In this document: positions 37,501-52,500 of the stretch, one piece after another
How the letters are laid out: every line of letters begins with the position of its first letter
Numbering within the stretch: the first letter of the stretch is position 1
Notes under the pieces: generated by a model
The model's input: the letters and a program-made list of their open reading frames with translations, nothing else
Told to the model about the DNA's origin: nothing
Database searches by the model: none
Assembly (NCBI GenBank): GCA_947561715.1
Contig: OX387197.1
Span: 19,824,266-19,888,265, forward strand
Direction: 5' to 3'
DNA from: Ascidia mentula
Lineage: Eukaryota; Chordata; Ascidiacea; Phlebobranchia; Ascidiidae
Length of the DNA stretch: 64,000 nt
Made by a program: the position numbers and the translations under genes

Positions 37501-40500
37501 CGAACCCACGGGCAGAAATTAAGCGACGAAAAAGTACAAAATGGCACAACAGCTAAAACACAGCGGGACATAAATAAATGGACAACATCACTTACGGGTC
37601 AAACGGCCACACATGGGAAACGAAAGTCAAGAATCGTTACGGGCGAAATTGCGGAACACGGGCGATAGTACTTTTCCATCATTACGATTTAACACATTAG
37701 GTAGCGAATTAATGTAATAATTTTCCACAACCGACCCTTTTGCAAAAATTGTTTCTTGTTTCAATATTTTTGCTTCCTTCCAATTGATACGGTTGTCGGT
37801 GTCAAGAATGTGGGTACATATAGCAGATTTATTGGGTTCCATATTGCGTATTGAAACAAGAAACAATTTTGGCAAAGCAGTTACCTGATGTGTTAAATCG
37901 TAATGATGGAAAAGTACTATCGCCCGAGTACCGCAATTTTATAATCTTTTTTACATATTGTGATGTACTATTGTAACATTTTTACGAAACAAAAATTTAA
38001 AAAATTTTATTCGTAGGCCCACAGGCTAAATTATCGCTGTTTTACAGGTTCAGTCTGATATCGGTATCTTCAGTGAAACACGGACGTTTGACGCCTCAGT
38101 TTCCTATGAAGGTTACGTGTTGCACTTTAGAGGAATCCAATATTTCGGCAACTTCGCACCAGGAGTGTGTGAAGTATTTTTCTTCATTGCACCGGTAAAG
38201 AAACTGCGTACGGTTCAAGTTTAGATATTATTTTGAAAACAAGTTTCTTAACAGAACAACAGTGGATTGGAGTTTTCGTTCAGCAACATCCAAGACCGCG
38301 AAAGCGAATCTGTTCTTACTGGAATTCCCAAAAATGTCGTGTCGGGTTATACCTTGCTCTCCACGTAAGTTGATTTTTATTGCATCACAGTTAAGAGTCA
38401 GGAACAAAGCCTTAAATTTCCATACGCTACAATATGGGTGCAATAGCTCCATTCCTTCAAATAATTTTTAAACAGATATCTGCGTTGGGGGCGTTCAATC
38501 TCGCCGAACCAGTTGAAAGATACAATGCTTGACTTGCTAATCGCAGTGACGAAAGGTAAAAAAAAACAGCTTTTAAATACTACTTATATGTGATTATTCT
38601 TCGGATATAGGCCTATCATGCAACAGTTTCACTCAACCAAACATCTTCTTACCAAAAGAATTATGTGTTCTTTGTTGTAGTATAAATTTTTTTGTGCATA
38701 TGATTGATTATTTGCCACATTTCAGGTGTTCAGATTCCGGACGAGGCATTTCAGCAGGACCCAAAAGGTTCGTAAAATTGCGCGATTTCTGTGTGAACCA
38801 AATGTTTGCACAACATACGCACTTCTGAACTTATAAAATTGCGAAAGTAGGGTTAAACCTGGACAATTGCAAGTTTAAAATTTCTTAGATTAATAAAAAA
38901 AAACAAAAAGTCGTCAAAGTTTCGAAAGGCAGTTTGGCAGTTTAATCCCTGTAATAGTACGTGATTTAGCGTTGGTGCTCTACCTGTTTTGAATGCCCTG
39001 ATGGGTCGGCTTGTTATTGCTGGTTCACAAGTACATACATATAAATATGATGTCTTATGCCATTTTCTTGTACATACAATTTCAATTTTGTAAATCACAT
39101 ATATATTTTCTTCAGTTGCAAGCGAAACAAAACTTCTCTTGGAGCGACTGCGATCTGCAAATATCTCGAGCCATTTGCCTGATTTCCATGAAATTGTTTA
39201 CGATGATAACTCCGAACCAATCAATCAAATCATCCGTGGAGGATTTTATCCTAACTATTTGTTTTTAGAAGGAAATTTTGTAAGATAGCAAGAAAACGCC
39301 AATTAATTTAACTAACAACCTATTTATTTTAGGTATATTTTGATGTCAACGGGGATGGTTGCTTTGTTGAATATGATAAAATATACAAGTAAGTGCAACG
39401 AAAATACATAACTTCATAGGATCACATCCATCTAGCAAAATATTATCTTAGACGAATAAATGTTCTTTTATGATAAACCATTTTCAAAAAGCACTCGCAA
39501 ATTAAATTTATAACAGATAGAACTTGAGATAAAAGAAAGAAATATAAGGAAGAAACACATCATTCTGCCTGCTTTCTCAGATATGCCTTAAATTAAACAG
39601 AGTTTGTCAAATAACTTACCAACCAAACATCTTGTTAGCGCCACAAACGCATCTACTTGAATCACATGATCAGTAGATAGACTATATGTAGCAAAATATT
39701 GTGGATATTTGATGAAAGTTGATGTTTTAAAATTGATTATAAATATGCATGCAGCGGTACGGACTATTCTTTTTCGACCCTTACTATTCAACCATTCACC
39801 GCTGTTTTATACGTCAACACGACTGATATTGCATTGAGGAGTTACACTATCGAGGTATAGTGCAAAACCAAGATTTTTGTATTTGCTAGAACTTGCTTAT
39901 GGTTATTAATATATGAAGATAAAATACGAAAAAAAGTACCAAAATGAACTTATAGCCATTATTTTTAAAGGTGTGGTCGACTATTTATTCATACCAGAGA
40001 TCAACCAATTTCTCTGGAACTGTATCATACAAGGAATACGTTGTCGTATACAAAGGTGTCCAATATATTGAAGGACAATTCCCAACAGTGTGTAAAGTAC
40101 TTTTTCTTTTGACTCAGGTAAGTGCTATCTCGATAAATGCAAAATAAGAAACCTTTATAGATCGAATAAAACAGATCGTCAATTTTAATGAAACAGCTAA
40201 AACTTGAATAAAATTTAAATATGGTCAGGACAGACACTTAAATTTAAAATAAAACACATAGTGGTAAAACAAAATTGAAGAGCTGCAAATCTACATGACA
40301 TAACCACAATAGAAATGTAAGTTTTTTTTTCATGGTGGCGATTTTACTTTTCAGGGGCAAGGTGAATACGACTTCACATTTGAGGTGGTGCACCAGAGAT
40401 ATGTCAATGCTACATTTTACGGAAACTCGTCAAACTTTGTTTTCGGTTACGTTTTATTATCCAAGTAGGCAGAGAAATTTGACTGATAAGTAGCCATGTG

Positions 40501-43500
40501 AAACATAAGTTTAACTGCTTTTATCAATTAATGTTCAATTACTTGGTAATACTTTACTAACGTCTTATACCTACCCTTATCGTATGTATCTTTTAGCACG
40601 AATCCCGGTCACGAGTTTACATCTTTCCAATTAAAAACCACGATGTCCAAGCTGATGATGACAATCGTTGATGGTGAGCTTACACTCTTTTACACGATTT
40701 TTGTAAACAAAATTTCAAGTCATTGAGACATTTTAAATACATCCACATGAAATGACTTAATTAAACATTAACAATGTGGGTGGAAGCAAAGGTTTAGGGG
40801 GTGAAAGGTCAAGACAAAACTTTAACGAATTTGGAATTCGTTTAGGGCGACTACACCTTACGGAATACCAGATTATTTTGCAGATTCAACCTGAAACCAA
40901 ATAGTTTTTGTGTCACCCTCAAAATTTAAAGTCATTTTTGCATATTTATTTCATACTTTACTTTTTTGCCAGGTACCGTTTATCCAGAACCACAACCTAA
41001 TCCACAAAGTAAGTCAATTTATTATAATCACTAAATAAACATTTCAACGGTATTTCGTATAAGATATATTCCTGATAAAAATCCTAACGTCATTAAAGTA
41101 ATTGACAAACATAACTTTTCCATTCATCATTATAACACAAAACATCAAATATTAGTGGGCAACGATCTCCACGTAATACTGGAACGTTTTGCATCCTCAA
41201 ATTTGAGAAACCATTTCAAAGACTTTTATGACTATCTTTATGACGATACTACTGTTCCGATAAACATGATTAGGAATGGTGGCAACAATATATTCAATGA
41301 AGGAAACATAGTAAGTGTACATGTGTATTTATACATACTTGAAATAGCAACCTATAAAATGTAGATTTACTGGTACGTGAATGGAGATGGCCAACTTGCC
41401 GAATACAACAAAACCTACAAGTAAGCGCAGTTGCAATTATAATACTATTATTCCTGTAATTGTCACTAACATATATTCAGTGGATTCGACTATGCATTTT
41501 CAACACTTGCAACGCATCCATTTGTTGCACTACTGCTCACAAATAGCACCACTAACGAGACAAGGACATATACGATTGAGGTGACTAATAATTCTGGTTT
41601 TTGCAACACAAAATAAAAATATCAAAAAAAAGTTTTTAAAAAAACATAGCTTGGTAAAGAAAGTGCATACAGGCTTTATTTAACTGAACTATGCTCTATT
41701 GTTTTGCTATAGTCGTGGTCAAGACTTTACACATATGGTATGAGAACGACATTTTCCGGTTCAATTTCCAATGAAAATTTCAAGTTGTCGTTCGATGCTG
41801 TTCATTACTATCAAACCTATTACCCTACTGTGTGCAAACTCTTCTTTTTTGTGACGCAGGTACTTCAATTTCTGCTTAAAAGTACCAAAATTGTACAATT
41901 TATTTGCGAATATTTTACAGATAAAAGTCTGTTAGAGTTCACCATATTTAGATTTACCTACTCTTTTTTTGTTTAGAAACAAAATGACTTTAACTTCACA
42001 TTGTTTGAGAGGTACAGTAGGTACAGACAAAGCATAGCTTCCTTTAGTGGCAATTCTTCGTTCGCCGTGTTCGGATACACATTGATTTCGACGTAAGTTG
42101 TAATGTGGCCTGATTAAGCTAATATCATTTTTCACAAATTGATAAACCGCAAAAGTTCGTGTCGCCACTCCTATTCCTTTTCACAGAACGTTCCCAAGTT
42201 TTGCAATTACTCAGTCCCAAGTGGAAGCTACAATGAATCGTATTCTCCACGCCATAACGAAAAGTGTGTTGGTTTTATCCAAACATAACGTGGTTTTGTA
42301 TTGTGTGGGGTGTAATTAGCAACAAAACAATTCTTAAAATGATTCAAAATAATTAGTATTTCGTTTTGCAGGTACTGCTGACACCGAGGAATCACAAGCC
42401 CAAAACAGTTAGTACCTTTTTGTAGTCGCTTTAAAACTCCTGAATCAATAGTAGTCAGCGGCTTTGCCTCTGTGCCGTTTCCTTGATTATAAAACTCCTT
42501 TAGCAGCTTGACATGGGTTAGAACACAATAAAATTTGCAAGAAAGGGTATCTTTTTATGTTTTTCTCAGAAATTCTAAACCGTTGTGGAACGTCATAAAC
42601 ACCATTGCACACGTATGCATAATTACAAATTTAATTTATAGTTGGTACGGAGACCAATGCGCTTTTGGAGAATTTAAGGTCTGTGGATTTAACCAGGCGA
42701 ATCCTAGACTTCAATCACTACGATTATGATGATCATTCTCATCCCATCAACATGATATCTAACGGAGGCGTGCTGTTTAGTAATGGAGGAAATCTGGTAA
42801 TGTTTTCAAAATTAAATGCTCAACTGGAGATCGAAATATCTGATTTTTACTTAGGTTCATTATACTGCAAACGGTGATGGCGGAAATGTTGAATACAATC
42901 AAACCTACAAGTAATACAATATCCAATGATTTTATTTTGCACTATTTTAGTATTTTGTGGACAGCATAAATCTCCTTAGCAATCTTAGATTAAGGCAATC
43001 GCAAATATGGGCTAATGCTTGGTTATTAATAAATGCAGTGGCTCCGACTACACATTTTCAACAGTGGCCGGATATCCGTTTTTTGCTGTGTTGTACACCA
43101 ACACAACATATAGTAAGGACACAGCATACAGCATCTCGGTAACATATTATTTTAATTTTTCACATTCTTTTTATACTGTTGCCTTATTTCATTCAATAAA
43201 ATTACAGGATCGTAATGTGCAGCTACATTTGTTGAATTGCTTGGTAAATATTTATAATTCTTTTGTAAATAAATAATCAACAATAAACGCTTTGTGCGGT
43301 TCTTCGAGGTTGGTTTAGTGCTGAAATGGAACAAAGTGGCTCTTCATGCTGGTTAACCTTTGAACTAGGCTATTTATAAATAAGACATAAATAAGCAACT
43401 AAATATGAAAGAATATTACTATTGTGGTCACGCAGGTATGGTCACGCATTAGAACGTACCGATTACGTACCTCTTTTTCCGGGTCTGTGTCAAACGAGTT

Positions 43501-46500
43501 CTACAAAGTGTCATTTGAAGCGGTTCAATATTCATATGAAGGAATCAGCCCAACAGTCTGCCAAGTGTTTTTCTGCATTGGGCCGGTAAAACATTTTATT
43601 TTAATATCTTGCACAAGTAAATTATAATCATGTACACTGTTGTTTTAGATCGAAAATAACCAAACATTTGCTTTAACTTCAACAACTAGAGTGTTTGGCA
43701 GTTACCAAAGTATTGAAGCGAACCTTAATGGAAACAACACATTTACCATGCTTGGTTACCTGTTATTATCCTCGTAAGTAAGAACACTTGCGTATTGTTA
43801 TTTTATGCTCAGCGTAATCATAAATGCAGTACACATACTATTCAAAACGGAAATATTAAAGGAAGTCTGTAATACTTTAAATAGGAACGCCATTACAATT
43901 ATAGGCTATATACTAAATTTTTCAAATTAGAAATGGCCTAGTTTTAAATCTACTATATTCTCTTTTCAACAAATAGTGATAACAATAAGAAAGACATGGA
44001 TAAACAACAGTCAACATTCTTAGACTGGACTTTGTAAATGTTCTTATGCTATACGACTTTAGAGCAATTTCCATGAAACACCTTTCTTGTTTTTACTAGA
44101 TCGTATCCTGGGCATGTGGTGACAACGGATCAAGTTGAGGCGACTTTGCAAGATATTTTGGACACTGTAATGGAAAAGGGTGCGGATTTCCATTTGTTTA
44201 AAACAGTGTATTATGTATAATGATGCTAGCGTTGACCAATGAACCTGACCCAGCTAGCGCGTTAAGTGATCGAAAACAGATATGGACTTCTTGTCATTAT
44301 TCAAGTTGTTCGTTTCACTTACGTTTGTTTGACTTGATGGCTTCTGCTGTATTTTATGCATGAATTTTATATCAAAGTTTGTACGGTTATCGTACAAGCT
44401 AAGCTTCACATGACAGATTTCTGCGAAAATACCACAAATATATCTAACGATGTATCTTATACTTTTTAGCTTTACCTGGACGATCCTTGGAACCACGTAG
44501 TAAGTGTTTTTTGTATACGGGATATGTATTATTTCAATGAGTTAATAAGTTTGTCACGTTCTACATTACTGCATTTTTTCCTTTTCATATTTTAGTTTTT
44601 TGCGAAAGTGAATCTCTTTTGAACCGCATTGCTCGTTCTGACTTAACGAGTCACATGGTGGACTTTAATCATTACGAATATGATGACACCAATCAACCGA
44701 TGAGGTCAATCGCTAATGGAGGAAACAACATGTTTAACGATGGAAACCGCGTAAGGATTTTAACTGCTTTTCACATGCCCAATTCTCATTGGTTTGAATT
44801 CCAAAAAACAGGTTTATATTTTGGCAAATGGAACTGGGGGATTTGCTGAATACAACCGAACATACAAGTCAGTAAAAATGTTGTTAATGTGTAATGTGAA
44901 ATTAACACATGCTGTACGAATGTTATGTTATATTGTTTAGTGGATCTGACTACACGTTCACAACATTAGCAACTTATCCATTCACTGCGATTTTGTACAC
45001 AAACACAACTCTACCTAAAAACAGGACTTGGACAATCGAGGTTGAATTTGATTCCGTTGTTAAGTATTTTGTATGAAATATTTGTGGTACTACCACAAGT
45101 TCATTACAAGTCTTTTAGGCAACGTATTGTTTGATCAACAGGCTTTTTTACTTACTATAACCAAGCAAAAACTAATTAAAGAACACATTGTTTCAGGTTT
45201 GGTCACGATTACAATATTCCTGGACAACTAGCACCTTTGGCGGAGTGATATCCAGCGGAGAATACGTGTTATCATACCGGGCAGTAAATTATCGGCAAAG
45301 TTACATCTCTTATAGTTACAATTACCAAACCATATGTAAGGTCTTTTTCTACATTTCAAGACAGGTGAATTTGTAACTTATAAATGAATGCACTCTCTCT
45401 CAGTGCAAAAACGCATGTCATAACATGTTATGAAACAATTAGGATGTTGCAACCAAATACCATACGTTGTTTATAAACGAAGTGGTTGTTTTACGCTGTG
45501 CAGCGTAATCTCTAATCAGAAAAACGTTATCTTTTTTTTCCGATAACTTAGCTTTTAACAGAATGAAAGTACCTTCGAGTTTACATTTACGCATCAAAGT
45601 TTGTGGTGGGACAGCAGACGAAGTCAAACCATAGGAAAAATAAGTGGAAATGCAACATATCTTGTGTTTGGTTACACCCTAATCTCTACGTAAGCAACTA
45701 AGAATTATAGATATGGACGTTTTTTTAGCGCAAAAAAGCATCATTCTAGCATTTGTGAAGCTATTATTGGAAAAAATTTTGCACCAAAATAAATAAATAA
45801 GGCAGACCAGATTTTTTAATTTTCATCATATTTCAATGTAACAAATGCATATTTCTTTTTCAGTCAATGGTACGTTGTGACAAACCAACAAGTCGAAGGT
45901 ACAATGAGAATCTTACTAAATGCGGCAACAGGCGGTGAGTACCAAATTCGTTGCCTAAAGCTGTGCATAAAGTTGCATAGAGATCGCAATTAACATGTAA
46001 TCATGTCGAAAATTTTGTTTTAAATAAACCGAATTTTTCTGGTCTTCTCCAATTACGGATAAAGATATTTCCTCATTCATGTAGAACCATGTTTTAGTGA
46101 AATAAATATTAATTACAACCACTGACCGGCCTACCAAAGTGTGGCAGATAAATGCACAAAAAACTAAATAACAAATGCGAGGACCACGTAAGTTAATGAA
46201 GAACTCTGCATAGCTTTTTGATTGGACAACCTGATTTCAAAGCTGCGTGCGTGAAGTGTTTTTATTTCTGTTCGGATCGATTGCAAATGCGGTGCCGTTC
46301 CGCGACTCGGCAGTTCTAGTAAAAAAGTATATAACGTAGTAACTTCGAAAAACCCTCGACTAAATAGTCGCAACTATATGTCGCAACAGTGAATCTATGT
46401 TCAATGAAATGCGACTTGAAAATACTGGGACTAAAACAACAATTTTAAAAGTAGGGTATACTGCAACATGTTTACATAATAAATGCACTTGCGCGCATCT

Positions 46501-49500
46501 TGAAAACAATATACAGCTGTAGTTTTTTCAAATAAATAAATCTTCTTTTGGTTATCGGGTCGCACAGTTTTTAAAAACGACAACCTTCGCATTCCATAAT
46601 TTCGGTTGCACACACCCAGTGTAAATATTTTCGTTTGTTGCAGAAGCTCTTCCCACGCCACAACCAACCGACCCACGCAGTGAGTAAAGCTTAAACACAT
46701 GAATTTTTAAGAACTAAATAACTTTAGTGAGATTTGTATCTTTTGCACGCAAGTTCAATTCTGCAACAACTGTGTATGTTTGATTATTTTTTCTAGTCGC
46801 TCTAGAGATGGAAGAAGTTTTGGAAAACATCAGATCGGCCGATTTAACGAAGAACATTGTGGATTTCCACAATTATACATATGACGATTTGGATCCTCCC
46901 ATAAATAGAATATCTAGAGGAGGAAATATGTTTAACGACGGAAACTACGTAGGAACACTTTTTTGTTACACTTATATAGAAACCTAAATAACATTTTTGT
47001 AAAGGTTTATTTCCATGCAAATGACATTGGTGGTGTCGCTGAATACAACCGGACGTACAGGTCAGCGCCTGCATGCTATACTAAGCAGCATGATGAATTA
47101 AGTTGCACAGTTTTTAAAACAATTAGTACCTTTCAATTCATTTGTAACCTTGTTTGTGAATGTTTTCACTTTTTCAGTGGTTCTGACTTCGCGTTTTCAA
47201 CGCTGCCAATTCATCCCTTTGTCTCTATTATGTACACCAACACCACTTATAGTAAAAACACAACGTACAGCATCGAGGTAAACGATGTTTTAGATTCAAA
47301 GTTGTAAAAGCGTTGCGGTAACGTTTTCTCTGTTAATAGCTTTGTACGAAGGCTACAAAATTAAGTATAATTGTCATGTCAATGTTTAGACCAGTGGTTC
47401 CCAAAGTAGGCGCCAGCGCCCCCCTAGGGGCGTTGGCAATCGTATAGGGGCGCTGGAGACTGAATGGGCGATTGGGGGGCGCTTGGTGACATGGCAAATT
47501 TTCTCTTATAGCCTGAGTCAGTGTTTGCCAACCGGTGGTACGTTTACCACTTGTGGTATGCGACCGCATTCCAGATGGTACGAGAGTGCCTTTCCGTAAC
47601 TATCTTAGCTCTTACTTGGTGGAACGTGCGTTCAGCGCATTAACCACTCTTTTAGAAAACAGAATTCGTCTTGATATCGACAGTTGAGGAGACTTGCGAC
47701 TGTTTTTGTCCGACATGAAACCTGACATTGAGAAATTGGTGTTATTGCACCAACCTCACCCATCGCATTAATTGACAAGCAACAAATAAATTCGTTGTGT
47801 TTTTTGTCTGTTCTGGTTGTCGTCGTTAAATGACTAAGGTGTTTGGGGGCGGTACAGAAAAAAAGTTTGAGAAACACTGGTTTAAACTGTATGAAGGTAT
47901 ATAGTTAGCGCCAAAGTTTTAATGTCTGGTAGAACTAAAATTGTGTCTGATCAACAAGGTGTGGTCGCGGTTATTAAGCTACGGAATAAGAAGCACTTTC
48001 TCTGGGTCGGTATCAAACAACAACTACTTGTCAAGATTTGAAGTCGTCCAATATTCTCAACGCCGATACTACCAGTCCGTGTGCAAAGTTTTCTTCTGTA
48101 TATCTCGACGCGTAAGTTTTTACTAACTAATCATGGAAGTATTAAATGACCTCTACTTTCACTATCGTCAAAATAGATATCATCAAACATTTCTTCATTA
48201 CGCTAAGCCATTTAAAATTGTTTCCATTTAAAAAAAATAAATTTTACGAAAATTTCCGTTATATCAACGTGATTTATTTACAGAACGAAACTGAACCAGA
48301 GTTCACTTTCACAGAACAATACCATAGTAATAATTATAGACAAAATAAAGCAAACCTTAATGGAAACACAACGTTTGCCGTGTTGGGTTACGTTTTGCTG
48401 TCGACGTAAGTTCCATTTGCTAATTATAATGTAACACCTTATTATTCATAATTAGTTAAATGCAACGTTTGTGTAGTTTGAAAGGCAAACATATTTTTTA
48501 GCTTTATTAAATGGAGCACAAGTGTTGTTTCAAATCATTGATATTAAAATTTTAACCTACACAAAATTTTAGAATAACGCCAAGTCGCACCATCACGCAA
48601 CTTCAGGTCGAGTCGACAACGTTAGCTATACTCAATGCCATAACAAACGGTAAGCAATGAATACATGCATGAATTATTTTGGAAATTTTGGTTTTTCAAT
48701 GCCAATTATTTTAATAAGGGCCTATGGTTATATTTTAAAACACAATCAGTTTCCAATCCGACTGTTTGTTACTAATAAACATTGGTCCGGATTTAAAGTG
48801 CTTAAGGGGTTAAAGGTCTACAATTGGGTAACTTTAACATGCCCCTAACTTTTAAAGTAGGTCAGCTTAAACAAAAGAAGATAGGGCCATTGCTGGGCCG
48901 CTAAAATTTTTTTGACAATTTGGGACAACGTGGTGCAAATTTGGTTTAGTAAATTTGGCTTTTCTTTGACTATATCAAACCTGGCATTTTTTCAACAGCT
49001 TTTATTTTATTTGTTTGTGTGTTTGTGTTTTGTTCGTTGGTATGGGAAAAGTTGGTGCGAACTAAAACAAATTTAGCAATAACAGCAGCCTGCAAACGTT
49101 GGTATGGTATACTGGCATATAAATGACAATTATTTCATGCATGTTTTTAGAACGTGTTGCTGACGCACAGCCACCAAACACAGAAGGTAGGTGTTTTGTG
49201 ATTTTGTTTGGATACTGCCATGTGCGTGAAAAAAATTAAGTAAAAAGGCACACTTATGCCATGGAGTGTTTTTTTCAAGTTATGACGGGTGCTTTGGATA
49301 GCATTGAATCTTTAAATGTGATAAGACATCTGCCGGATTACCACCGCTATCTTTACGATGATTACGCCCAACCAATCAATATGATAACGGATGGAGGCGA
49401 TAACATGTACAATGATGGAAACTTGGTAATAAACTTTACACATTATTTCACAAATTGCTGCTTATAGTTTTATGCTATTTTGTCCATAGGTAATCTATGA

Positions 49501-52500
49501 TGCAAACGGAGATGGTGGTCTTGTTGAATACAACAAAACATACAGGTTTTTATGCCTTAAAGGACAACTAACGTTGTTGTATTTTTGTAATTTTGTGATA
49601 TTTATGTTTTGTACGAATTTTGTATGTATATCCTTTAATTTTTTGTTACGCTATCTTGAAATTTGTCGAATCTTCCAGCGGTTCCGGCTATTTGTTTTCA
49701 ACCCGCGCCACTCATCCATTTTTAGCACTTATGTACATTAACGGAAGTGACCAATCACTTAGGAATTACACCATTCAGGTAAGGTGTCCAATCTTACAAA
49801 AACTTCCCTCGAGAAACGTTGATGTTTTGTATTATTCATCATTTTCAAGTTGTTAATTAAGTTGTGTATCATAAACTACTGAGGCAAAACCCTAAAGCCG
49901 ACATAAAACTTTTTTGACAAAATTATAGGTGTGGTCAATCGTCGGCAGTTATCAACGGGAAATGACCTTCTTTGGGTCAGTTTTTATTGATGACCATGCA
50001 TTATACTTTCGAGGAAGACAATTCTTTAACGGGTTTGCCCCAAGTATTTGCAATGTCTTCTTCCATGTTTCCAATGTATGTTATTTCTTATTTCAATGTA
50101 ATGTTTCCTTAAACTTAATAATACAAGCTAAATGATCACAAATTAGATATCGTAGTGAAATATAAACGACAGGATTAAAAAGCGTGGTATTAAATACACA
50201 GTTTTGTACATTTTTACCGCATTGCCATGAATCAGAAGACAACCGATTTTCATCGTTTTTTCAGAATCAGAGCGGTAGCAGTTTGACATTTCAAACAGGA
50301 TATTATTACTACCGAAGCGATGTCGCTGTCCTTACCACAAACGAATCAAACACTTTCTTCGGTCATATTCTGCTTTCCACGTAAGTTACTATCATGGGAC
50401 GAGCGCATGGAGCAAGGCTGAAACAAGGCCAAATCGTTGTGACGCATTAATTGCATTAAGTAGGAAAGCATTAATTGATTGATAATAACAAACAATGCTT
50501 TACACATACTGTTCGGTTGGTGCTCTATATTGGTGCTTTAAGGCAGTGCTTCCCAATATTTTTTGGCTCATGACACCTCACAAAATACGCAGAGACTTCT
50601 TGGCGCCCTTTGAGGACCAAAGAACGTCCGTATTGAAATATTACCACAAATATAATAAAATTTCAATATCAAGTGCATGGAGATAACCTGAAATCTACAA
50701 TTGCGTTTTGTTACAAAAAAGGGGGTTCACGGCAATTCGGTTTGGAATAACTGTCTTAAAGTATATAGTATTTTTAAATAAACCTGCCAAAGTAATTTCA
50801 TGTGCTTTAAGTTGGGACCGTGGTCGAGAAATTACGCAGCTCCAACTAGAAAATACAATGCGTGATGTATTGCAAGCTATTGTCAACGGTAAGTTTTTTA
50901 AATGCAATCGGATAAGCATTTCTAATCTTAATGTTTCGTGTATTCATTCGCTTTTCGGTATATTTTTCACCCAATCATGGAAGTTCTGTTTGTAAGTTTT
51001 AAGTTTTGCTTTAGATATCAACCTATCAAAATATTATTTTTGATTAATAGAGATGAGAAACGCAAATATGCATTCTACATGATGTTTAAAGATATTCATG
51101 TTTGTGTTTTTTTGTAGGTGCAATAGATCCAATACCACCACCGAATCCCGAAGGTAATTTGTTAGTTGTCGTACACATGGCAATATGTGTAATAAATGTG
51201 TTGAAATTCTAGTTGTCGAAGTGGCAGAATGTTTGCGGGTGGGAATAGAGACGCTCAACTTAACAGGGCACGTCGCAAATTCCTATCAATATGTTTATGA
51301 TGATCGGTCGTATCCGATTAATTCCATTGTTGACGGAGGAATTAATATGTACGATGAAGGAAATATTGTACGTATAGTAACTGCAAGTAAGCTGCTCAAA
51401 TTTTAATGTTTTTTGGTTGTTTTGTGCAAAGGTGAGGTTTAACGGAAATGGAGAAAGCGCTTCTGCCGAATACAACAAAACTTACTAGTATGTATAAGAA
51501 CTACTATATATTTCATAAGAGTATGTTTTTTAACAGTAATTTTCCTTTGGACCCGTGGGACCTGCTTCTAACTAGTAGGATGTATTTATTAAAACTGTTA
51601 AAAACATTGGGCCCTTGACACAACAATACTTCGCGTGATTGCCACACATACATTCTCTCGCTTGACTATAAGATCTGTCATAGAAATCGCACGTAACCGT
51701 CAGAGGCGATTAAGTGTTATGACGATAAAAATAATAGTACTTATCGCTTGAGAACAAGTTTTGTGTTTTAAGTGGAAAAGACTTTTCATTTACAACGTTG
51801 GCTCTTCATCCTTTTGCCTCATTCCTTTATATTGGTCGGAATGCTCCCACAAACGGGAACTATTCTATTGAGGTTACAAATCTTATTCTTACTGTAAGCA
51901 TTTAAATTTACATGTTTTGAGATCACCAGGTGTTATCAAGACTAGGGTACTATTACTATTACGGAAGGATTGCGGATGAATTTTCGGGCTCTGTGTCAAA
52001 TGGGGCTTTTGTGCTCAACTTTAAAGGAAATCAAGTTTACGACATGTATACCCCAAGCATTTGTGAGGTCTTTTTTGTAGTCTCACAGGTAAAGGCGCGA
52101 TATTTTTGTCTTGAAACGCGTCTTGACATATGTTTTTAACAAAATATTTCACCATGAAATTTACATTACATTGAATATGTAATCTAAACTTGAATAAATT
52201 TCAATTTTCAGAATTCAACTGATTTGGATTTTGAGGTTTCCTCGTCAAATGGATATTATTATTATAGAGACCATAACAACATTGCCACTCTTTCAGGAGA
52301 TGCTCAAAACAGCTTGTTAGGGCACGTCCTGCTTTCCACGTATGTTTCTTCAGAAATAATGGTGGCGAAATAGAAGTGTCGACAAATTTAGATATTACAA
52401 TGAAGGAGTTTTGGCTGAAATATGTAAACGAACTTAATTTTATATTTTGTGCGCAAATTTTCGGTTCCTTAAAATTTTTAAACTGAGAATTAACTTTCCC

